Positions 54,885 through 64,000 of a stretch of DNA of 64,000 bases are shown piece after piece. How positions within the stretch are numbered: the stretch's first letter is position 1; every line of letters begins with the position of its first letter. Position numbers and translations under genes: made by a program. The stretch is from Begonia masoniana (lineage: Eukaryota; Streptophyta; Magnoliopsida; Cucurbitales; Begoniaceae), in assembly GCA_022432975.1 (NCBI GenBank), contig CM039508.1, positions 14,292,954-14,356,953 of the forward strand, in the 5' to 3' direction. The notes below the pieces were generated by a model. The model saw nothing but the letters and a program-made list of their open reading frames with translations, searched no databases and was not told the DNA's origin.

Positions 54885-56087
54885 ACGACAAAATAGCACT
54901 TTCATCATCCGATGGCTTAAACACTACATCTGCCGATCGCTAGACGACAAAATAGCACTTTCATCATCCGATGGCTTAAACACTACATCTGCCGATCGCT
55001 AGACGACAAAATAGCACTTTCATCATCCGATGGCTTAAACACTACATCTGCCGATCGCTAGACGACAAAATAGCACTTTCATCATCCGATGGCTTAAACA
55101 CTACATCTGCCGATCGCTAGACGACAAAATAGCACTTTCATCATCCGATGGCTTAAACACTACATCTGCCGATCGCTAGACGACAAAATAGCACTTTCAT
55201 CATCCGATGGCTTAAACACTACATCTGCCGATCGCTAGACGACAAAATAGCACTTTCATCATCCGATGGCTTAAACACTACATCTGCCGATCGCTAGACG
55301 ACAAAATAGCACTTTCATCATCCGATGGCTTAAACACTACATCTGCCGATCACTAGACGACAAAATAGCACTTTCATCATCCGATGGCTTAAACACTACA
55401 TCTGCCGATCGCTAGACGACAAAATAGCACTTTCATCATCCGATGGCTTAAACACTACATCTGCCGATCGCTAGACGACAAAATAGCACTTTCATCATCC
55501 GATGGCTTAAACACTACATCTGCCGATCGCTAGACGACAAAATAGCACTTTCATCATCCGATGGCTTAAACACTACATCTGCCGATCGCTAGACGACAAA
55601 ATAGCACTTTCATCATCCGATGGCTTAAACACTACATCTGCCGATCGCTAGACGACAAAATAGCACTTTCATCATCCGATGGCTTAAACACTACATCTGC
55701 CGATCGCTAGACGACAAAATAGCACTTTCATCATCCGATGGCTTAAACACTACATCTGCCGATCACTAGACGACAAAATAGCACTTTCATCATCCGATGG
55801 CTTAAACACTACATCTGCCGATCGCTAGACGACAAAATAGCACTTTCATCATCCGATGGCTTAAACACTACATCTGCCGATCGCTAGACGACAAAATAGC
55901 ACTTTCATCATCCGATGGCTTAAACACTACATCTGCCGATCGCTAGACGACAAAATAGCACTTTCATCATCCGATGGCTTAAACACTACATCTGCCGATC
56001 GCTAGACGACAAAATAGCACTTTCATCATCCGATGGCTTAAACACTACATCTGCCGATCACTAGACGACAAAATAGCACTTTCATCA
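54773..56087. repeat. 59-bp tandem array (about 22 copies)
   Basis: Highly uniform 59-bp units contain TCATCCGATGGCTTAAACAC and CTGCCGATCGCTAGACGAC. A CGCTAG to CACTAG variant recurs near 55351, 55764 and 56059, that is 7 and 5 units apart. The motif CTGCCGATCGCTARACGACAAA is also in the copia LTR, so the array probably grew from copia LTR sequence. It ends at CACTTTCATCATT, where the 26-bp array starts. Confidence 0.95.
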
Positions 56088-58770
56088 TTCATAGTCATTG
56101 ATCATATTCATCATTCATAGTCATTGATCATATTCATCATTCATAGTCATTGATCATATTCATCATTCATAGTCATTGATCATATTCATCATTCATAGTC
56201 ATTGATCATATTCATCATTCATAGTCATTGATCATATTCATCATTCATAGTCATTGATCATATTCATCATTCATAGTCATTGATCATATTCATCATTCAT
56301 AGTCATTGATCATATTCATCATTCATAGTCATTGATCATATTCATCATTCATAGTCATTGATCATATTCATCATTCATAGTCATTGATCATATTCATCAT
56401 TCATAGTCATTGATCATATTCATCATTCATAGTCATTGATCATATTCATCATTCATAGTCATTGATCATATTCATCATTCATAGTCATTGATCATATTCA
56501 TCATTCATAGTCATTGATCATATTCATCATTCATAGTCATTGATCATATTCATCATTCATAGTCATTGATCATATTCATCATTCATAGTCATTGATCATA
56601 TTCATCATTCATAGTCATTGATCATATTCATCATTCATAGTCATTGATCATATTCATCATTCATAGTCATTGATCATATTCATCATTCATAGTCATTGAT
56701 CATATTCATCATTCATAGTCATTGATCATATTCATCATTCATAGTCATTGATCATATTCATCATTCATAGTCATTGATCATATTCATCATTCATAGTCAT
56801 TGATCATATTCATCATTCATAGTCATTGATCATATTCATCATTCATAGTCATTGATCATATTCATCATTCATAGTCATTGATCATATTCATCATTCATAG
56901 TCATTGATCATATTCATCATTCATAGTCATTGATCATATTCATCATTCATAGTCATTGATCATATTCATCATTCATAGTCATTGATCATATTCATCATTC
57001 ATAGTCATTGATCATATTCATCATTCATAGTCATTGATCATATTCATCATTCATAGTCATTGATCATATTCATCATTCATAGTCATTGATCATATTCATC
57101 ATTCATAGTCATTGATCATATTCATCATTCATAGTCATTGATCATATTCATCATTCATAGTCATTGATCATATTCATCATTCATAGTCATTGATCATATT
57201 CATCATTCATAGTCATTGATCATATTCATCATTCATAGTCATTGATCATATTCATCATTCATAGTCATTGATCATATTCATCATTCATAGTCATTGATCA
57301 TATTCATCATTCATAGTCATTGATCATATTCATCATTCATAGTCATTGATCATATTCATCATTCATAGTCATTGATCATATTCATCATTCATAGTCATTG
57401 ATCATATTCATCATTCATAGTCATTGATCATATTCATCATTCATAGTCATTGATCATATTCATCATTCATAGTCATTGATCATATTCATCATTCATAGTC
57501 ATTGATCATATTCATCATTCATAGTCATTGATCATATTCATCATTCATAGTCATTGATCATATTCATCATTCATAGTCATTGATCATATTCATCATTCAT
57601 AGTCATTGATCATATTCATCATTCATAGTCATTGATCATATTCATCATTCATAGTCATTGATCATATTCATCATTCATAGTCATTGATCATATTCATCAT
57701 TCATAGTCATTGATCATATTCATCATTCATAGTCATTGATCATATTCATCATTCATAGTCATTGATCATATTCATCATTCATAGTCATTGATCATATTCA
57801 TCATTCATAGTCATTGATCATATTCATCATTCATAGTCATTGATCATATTCATCATTCATAGTCATTGATCATATTCATCATTCATAGTCATTGATCATA
57901 TTCATCATTCATAGTCATTGATCATATTCATCATTCATAGTCATTGATCATATTCATCATTCATAGTCATTGATCATATTCATCATTCATAGTCATTGAT
58001 CATATTCATCATTCATAGTCATTGATCATATTCATCATTCATAGTCATTGATCATATTCATCATTCATAGTCATTGATCATATTCATCATTCATAGTCAT
58101 TGATCATATTCATCATTCATAGTCATTGATCATATTCATCATTCATAGTCATTGATCATATTCATCATTCATAGTCATTGATCATATTCATCATTCATAG
58201 TCATTGATCATATTCATCATTCATAGTCATTGATCATATTCATCATTCATAGTCATTGATCATATTCATCATTCATAGTCATTGATCATATTCATCATTC
58301 ATAGTCATTGATCATATTCATCATTCATAGTCATTGATCATATTCATCATTCATAGTCATTGATCATATTCATCATTCATAGTCATTGATCATATTCATC
58401 ATTCATAGTCATTGATCATATTCATCATTCATAGTCATTGATCATATTCATCATTCATAGTCATTGATCATATTCATCATTCATAGTCATTGATCATATT
58501 CATCATTCATAGTCATTGATCATATTCATCATTCATAGTCATTGATCATATTCATCATTCATAGTCATTGATCATATTCATCATTCATAGTCATTGATCA
58601 TATTCATCATTCATAGTCATTGATCATATTCATCATTCATAGTCATTGATCATATTCATCATTCATAGTCATTGATCATATTCATCATTCATAGTCATTG
58701 ATCATATTCATCATTCATAGTCATTGATCATATTCATCATTCATAGTCATTGATCATATTCATCATTCAT
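56088..58770. repeat. 26-bp tandem array (about 100 copies)
   Basis: Units of 26 bp (ATTCATAGTCATTGATCAT plus ATTCATC) are virtually identical for about 2.7 kb. TGATCA is palindromic. The right edge decays through diverged units to about 58880. Relative to the LTR map it occupies slot 1 of inverted LTR N, next to intron 2. Confidence 0.95.
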
Positions 58771-60048
58771 CATTGCTAATATTCAGCATTCATAGTCATC
58801 GATCATAGGCAGCATTCATAGTCCATTGATCATATTCATCCTTCATTAGTCATTGATCATATTCATTATTCATAAAAGTTGTCGTGGATTAAGAGAGGAA
58901 TTTGTGCCGTTAAAGGGGGTCGACGTGAGTTGATCTTGTTCCCTACTGGCGGGTCGTATGCATATGGTCCCTCTTGTGGACTGTGGACATACGCCGAACC
59001 GCCCCAACCCTCAAGAGGTCCACAGTTGCATAAATCTTATATATATACATATATACATACATATTCTGTTCATAGAAAACATGCATTAAAACATTTTCTT
59101 ATGCTTGAGAAACATTCATGATGCATGAACATGAGAACTTTTAACCCATCAGACTATGACAAGGATCATACCAGAGCAGACAACTTCACATTCACTAGTA
59201 GGTCATCAAATAATATAACTCACAACATACATAAATCCTTCAAGTGCAGACAAGCTCATTATCATAAGGTAAACATTAGACATCTAAACAACCTAGTACT
59301 CCCACGATGTAGGGCTCTATTAGCCGGAAATCTTAATACATTCACTTACCTGGTCTCTTAGCACTTGGGCTCCTTTCTCTTCAAACTTCTTCACCTAAAA
59401 CATTTACATTGCAGTAGTTAAAACAAAATCCTAATAGTTCTAATCTCAAATTATCCTAAGATTTAATAGCTAAAGTCATTCCCGAATCCTTAGTCTAATA
59501 CCCTGTGCAGTTTGAAATCCAAATCCCAGAACAGACAGATTCGATTATCGATTACTCAGGGGTGGTTGTTCTAAATGTCCAGAATCGATTTGATAAAAGC
59601 ATTCCCACTCTCAGATTTCAAATGTTCTTAATATTAGTCGGCCATTGGAAAATCCAAAACTCCAATGCCGAGTAGAAAACAGGGCTAACAAACTAACAGG
59701 TAGCTACATTGTCTATTGCATACCTCGGGTACAGAGTAGTCGAGTAGTGGCAGAGAAACCGATCGTCGAAGAGGGTATGCTGAAAGCAGAGAGCAAGAGC
59801 TTGGGAGAGGAGAAATCGCCGAAAAGGAGGGTGTCGGCTACACAGTGGTTCAAGTAAGGTTTAAAACATTTCATTTTTCTTTATATATTGGTCATGACCC
59901 TCCATTATTACAACTTTGCCACCCAACCTAGTTTAAATCCACATGAAATTAATTATTCTAGGTATAAAACTCTAAACCGTGAAGATTGAATATTTATGAC
60001 CGTTAATACAGTTAGGAAGTCACCTGGCTGAAGTTGTCGGGTGTTACA
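58771..60048 (-). mobile_element. inverted LTR N (promoter half) of the rightmost element
   Basis: On the minus strand it starts TGTAACACCCGACA at 60048, after a polypurine tract. TATATAAAG at about 59887-59879. Exon 1 donor CCCGAG|GTATGC at 59724/59723. Exon 2 block 59394-59350. Hairpin GGCT-AATAG-AGCC at 59325-59313. Sequence beyond slot 1 (exon 3, slot 2, LTR end) is missing, because the 26-bp array is followed by the copia-derived 59-bp array. Confidence 0.82.
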
Positions 60049-60061
60049 TCCACCCCTCCTT
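60049..60061 (-). other. polypurine tract
   Basis: The minus strand reads AAGGAGGGGTGGA immediately before the LTR N start, identical to the tract at 31754-31766. Confidence 0.92.
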
Positions 60062-60089
60062 AAACAAAATTTTCGTCCCCGAAAATTGA

Positions 60090-63000
60090 TCAAACAAATA
60101 ACTCTAGATACTTGTCTAACATGTCCTGTCGTCGCTCCCAAGTGGCTTCTTCAATGCCATGATTCTTCCATAAAACTTTGACCAGTGGGATCTCCTTATT
60201 CCTCAGAGTTTTAACTGCAGATTCCAATATTTGTACCGGCTTTTCTTCGTACACCAATGTCGGTTCTAACTCAATGTCTGTTGGCTGAATAACTTGCATC
60301 AGATCTCGCATGCATCTCCTTAATATTGACACGTGAATAAACATTATGAACTTTATCCAATGATGGAGGCAACTGCAGTCAGTAAGCTGTACTACCGATT
60401 CTAGCCAAAATGGGGAATGGTCCAATGAATCGTGGATTGAGCTTTCCCTTCCTGCCAAATCTTAGTACTCCTTTAAATGGTGAAACCTTTAGAAAAACCT
60501 CATCCCCAACAGAAAACTCAAGGTCTCTTCTTCTTTGGTCTGCATAACTCTTCTGTCGATTCTGAGCAGTCACCATCCTCTTCCTAAAAACAGAAATCTT
60601 TTCAGACATCTGCTGCAGAAGTTCGGGTCCTAGAAGTTTTGCCTCACCAACCTCATCCCAATACAAGGGTGATCTACATTTCCTGCCATACAGTGCTTCA
60701 TAAGGTGCCATGCCAATGGTGGACTGATAACTGTTATTGTAGGAGAATTCAACCAAAGGTAAGTATCGGCTCCAGGATGACTGGAAATCTAGCACACACG
60801 CCCTCAGCATATCTTCAAGTATCTGAATAGTCCTTTCCGATTGACCATCTGTCTGCGGGTGAAAAGCAGTGCTGAAGGATAACCTCGTGCCTAGTGTGCC
60901 TTGTAGACCTTTACAAAACCGGGAGGTGAACCTAGGGTCACGATCAGAGACAATAGATGCAGGAATTCCATGCAACCTAATAACTTCTTGTACATAAAGA
61001 TCAGCAAGCTGGTCCATCGAGTAGGTTGTCCTTACTGGTAAGAAATAGGTTGATTTTGTCAGTCTATCAACCACAACCCAAATACTATCATGTCCCTTAG
61101 TTGTCTTAGGTAATCCTACGACGAAATCCATAGCTATGTGTTCCCACTTCAACTCGGGAATAGGTAGAGGCTGAAGAGTACCTCCTGGACGTTGGTGCTC
61201 AGCTTTAACTTGTTGGCAAACCAAACATGACTCTACATACTTAGCAACATCTCTCTTTAAGTTTGGCCACCAATAGAGTAATTTCAGGTCTCGATACATC
61301 TTGGTGCTTCTAGGATGCACATAAAAGGGAGACGAATGCGCCTCAGCCAAGATTAGCTTACGTAATCCTTCATCATCAGGGACATACCATCTATTTCTAA
61401 ACTTCAGAATCCCATCCTTGGAAAGACTAAACTCGGAGGTGGTGTCCTTCACCTTGTTCATCATACTGTTATTCTCCTCAGAGTCCTTCTGTTGTGCCTC
61501 TTTGATCTTTTCTAAAACCGTTGGTTGAATGGTCAAATCGGCAAGTAAGGTTGATAACTCTGGAACTATCTCCAATTCAAACCTCTGAACTTCTGTCCTC
61601 AAAGGTATAGACATGGCTAACACGACGGATTCCATAGTTGTTGACATCCTGCTCAAAGCGTCAGCTACAGAGTTAGCCTTACCCGGGTGATACTTGATCT
61701 CAAAGTCGTAATCCTTAACAAATTCCAACCAACGCCTCTGCCTCATGTTCAATTCCTTTTGTGTAAAGAGGTACTTCAGACTTTTATGGTCATAAAACAC
61801 CTCACACTGTTGTCCATATAAATAGTGTCTCACTATCTTCAAGGCAAAAACAACAGCGGCTAATTCTAAATCATGGGTGGGATAGTTCTGTTCATAACTC
61901 TTTAACTGCCTAGAGGCATACGCTACAACTTTGCCTTCTTGCATCAAAACACAGCCCAAACCAACTTTTGATGCATCACAAAATACGCTAAACTTTCCTT
62001 CTTCGGTTGGGAGGGTCAATACTGGGGCTGTTGTTAACTTCACCTTCAATGTCTGGAAGCTATCCTCACAAGCTTCGGTCCAAGAATACTTATTGTCCTT
62101 CTTTGTCAAATTCGTCAGGGGCTTAGCTATCATAGAAAATCCTTTGATGAACTTTCTGTAATAGCCTGCCAATCCAAGGAAACTGCGGACTTCACTGGCG
62201 TTCTTTGGTTGTGGCCAATCCTTTACTGTCCGAATTTTGGTCGGGTCCACTGATATGCCATTAGCAGAAACTACATGACCAAGAAAATTAACCTTGTCCA
62301 ACTAAAATTCACACTTGGACAATTTGGCATAGAGCTGGTGCTCCTTTAATGTCGTCAAAACTACTCTTACATGCTCTGCATGGTCAGCTTCAGTCCGTGA
62401 GTATATCAGGATATCATCTATGAACACAATTACAAATTTGTCCAAATACTCACGAAACACTCGATTCATCAAGTCCATAAAAGCTGCAGGTGCATTGGTC
62501 AGTCCAAATGACATGACCAAGAATTCGTAGTGTCCATAACGGGTTCTGAAGGTTGTCTTTGGTATATCTCTTTCCTTAACTTTCAGTTGGTAATAACCCG
62601 AACGTAAATCTATTTTTGAAAACACCTTTGCTCCTTGCAATTGGTCAAACAAATCATCAATTTGAGGTAAGGGGTACTTATTCTTGATTGTCAACTTATT
62701 TAGTTCTCTGTAGTCTATGCACATTCTAAGGGAACCATCTTTCTTCTTGACAAATAAGACAGGTGCACCCCAAGGGGAACTGCTAGGGCGTATAAATACT
62801 TTGTCTACTAATTCCTGTAGTTGGACTTTTAACTCATTTAGCTCAACAGGTGCCATCCGATAAGGATTCTTAGATACGGGTAAGGCCTCAGGGTACGTAT
62901 CTATTACAAACTCTATTTCTCTATCCGGTGGTAATCCTGGCAAATCATCTAAGAACGCCTCAGGGAACTCTCTAACTATGGGGATATCTTGTAACTCTAT

Positions 63001-64000
63001 CTTATTCTTCACCCGAACATCCATTATGCTAGCTAAGTAACTCTCACAACCATTTTTCAGTAACCGGTAAATTTCCAGTGAGGATATAATCGGTATTTTG
63101 CTTATCTTAGGAATAGCTTGGAAGGAATAATGATCACCATTTGGGGGTCAAAAATCAACCATCCCAGATCTACAACTTATTGTGGCATAATGCCTAAATA
63201 ACCAATCCATTCCTAATATCACCTCATACCCTTTCATGTCAATTACAATCAGTTCTACATATAGTTTCTTACTTCCTAAGGATACAATATCACCTTTAAC
63301 AATCTGTTCAGAATGTAGGGACTTCCTTGATGGTAATATAACATCATATGGCCTTTCGGCTGGTAAAAGTTCTAAGTTGTGTTGGCATACAAACAAAGTT
63401 GATATAAACGAGTGCGTGGCTCCCGTATCTATAAGTGTGTAAGCAGCAAAACCACAGATCATAATGGTACCTGTTATGACTGTATGCTGCACGGCTTCCT
63501 CATCCTCCATCATTGCATAGACTCTAGGTGCTACCCTTTCACGGTTCGGATCTGGCGGCATGGGGCAGTCTCTGACTATATGTCCAACCTTGTCACATCT
63601 GAAACAGGGGCCAGAACGCAACTTGCATTCGCCGGGGTGGTTCTTCAGACAGGTGGGGCATAAAGGTGCCAGAGGCCTCTTCCCTTTTCCTTGGTCATCA
63701 TTCTGGTTGAAGGGTCTCTTTATACCTTGTTGTTGTTGTTGTGGTCCCCTGTTCTGTTGCGGCTGCCAACCTTTGTTCTGACGTGGTGGCGGCTGAGCGT
63801 CCTTCGTGAATTTTCTTGGCTGCTCACGCTGTGCATATGCTGTCATTTCTGCCTCTTCCAGCTCCAAGGCCTTAGCCGTCACTTCACCATAAGGTACATT
63901 GTGTATCCCAGCAGTCTTTACTTTCATGTACAGACTCTGCTTCAGTCCTTGAACAAATTGGTAAATCTTGTCCTCGTCATCCTCAATCATACGGGGAGCA
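60090..64000 (-). pseudogene. gag-pol: Tekay-like gag-pol, cut by window end
   Basis: Reading leftward: gag C-terminus with zinc knuckle CFRCDKVGHIVRDC, protease [12 protein letters not shown] ([25 protein letters not shown]), RNase H ([10 protein letters not shown]), integrase (HPRSTK...[33 protein letters not shown]) and chromodomain (YEEKPVQILE, EEATWERRQ). A single frame runs from the window edge to 60379, broken by TGA at 63148-63150, TAG at 62302-62304 and TGA at 60379-60381. A one-base insertion near 60345 then shifts to the frame ending at 60090. It is close to the copy at 27305-31725 and shows that copy's missing C. Confidence 0.93.

Overview
The window is repeat-dense plant nuclear DNA, probably angiosperm and probably heterochromatic or pericentromeric. 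This follows from LTR retrotransposons of typical plant lineages (Tekay/Del-like Ty3/gypsy chromoviruses, a SIRE/Maximus-like Ty1/copia element, a Cassandra-type TRIM carrying a 5S rRNA-like domain), primer-binding sites matching plant initiator tRNA-Met, and nested insertions. No tRNA gene and no complete rRNA gene was seen. The only host-gene candidate is a short SAM-domain ORF at 40370-40663 (minus).

Layout. I name the Tekay-type LTR copies A to N. 1-2773: 3' part of LTR A, led by a composite minisatellite. 2774-4020: inverted LTR fragment B. 4021-6213: decayed pol. 6239-8573: LTR C. 8574-8741: leader and gag start. About 8742-11367: inverted LTR D. 11368-12598 and 17390-18535: one decayed pol split by solo LTR E (12599-17389), which itself contains solo LTR F (14725-17068). 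18551-21800: LTR G, carrying the Cassandra element (19677-20470). 21801-23499: unassigned. 23500-37532: nearly intact Tekay element (LTR H, gag-pol, rearranged LTR I). 37533-38157: a second leader and gag start, cut by inverted LTR J (to about 40128). Then the SAM ORF, LTR starts K and L, a decayed minus-strand gypsy element (about 42482-46518), inverted LTR M, and the copia element (from 47719) with a degenerate pol and an extra 3' ORF. It runs into a 59-bp array, which abuts a 26-bp array of about 100 copies lying in inverted LTR N. The last 4 kb is the minus-strand gag-pol belonging to LTR N.

Most interesting structure. The Tekay-type LTRs are not featureless. Copies share a promoter-proximal exon-like block, a 45-55 nt internal exon-like block, and a short terminal block that stays open in one phase and ends in a stop codon in all nine copies that retain it. 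It encodes an acidic tail with a GE[ED]...PP pattern. This suggests a small spliced ORF, or a fossil of a captured gene, inside the LTR. A short GGCC/GGCC hairpin with a compensatory change follows the second donor site. The LTRs also have two slots filled with a different tandem repeat or palindrome family in almost every copy. Some of these repeat modules are shared with the LTR of the unrelated copia element.

Limits. Everything here is by eye. Repeat copy numbers are approximate, LTR ends are firm only where TG...CA, PBS or PPT sites are stated, and long arrays may carry assembly error.
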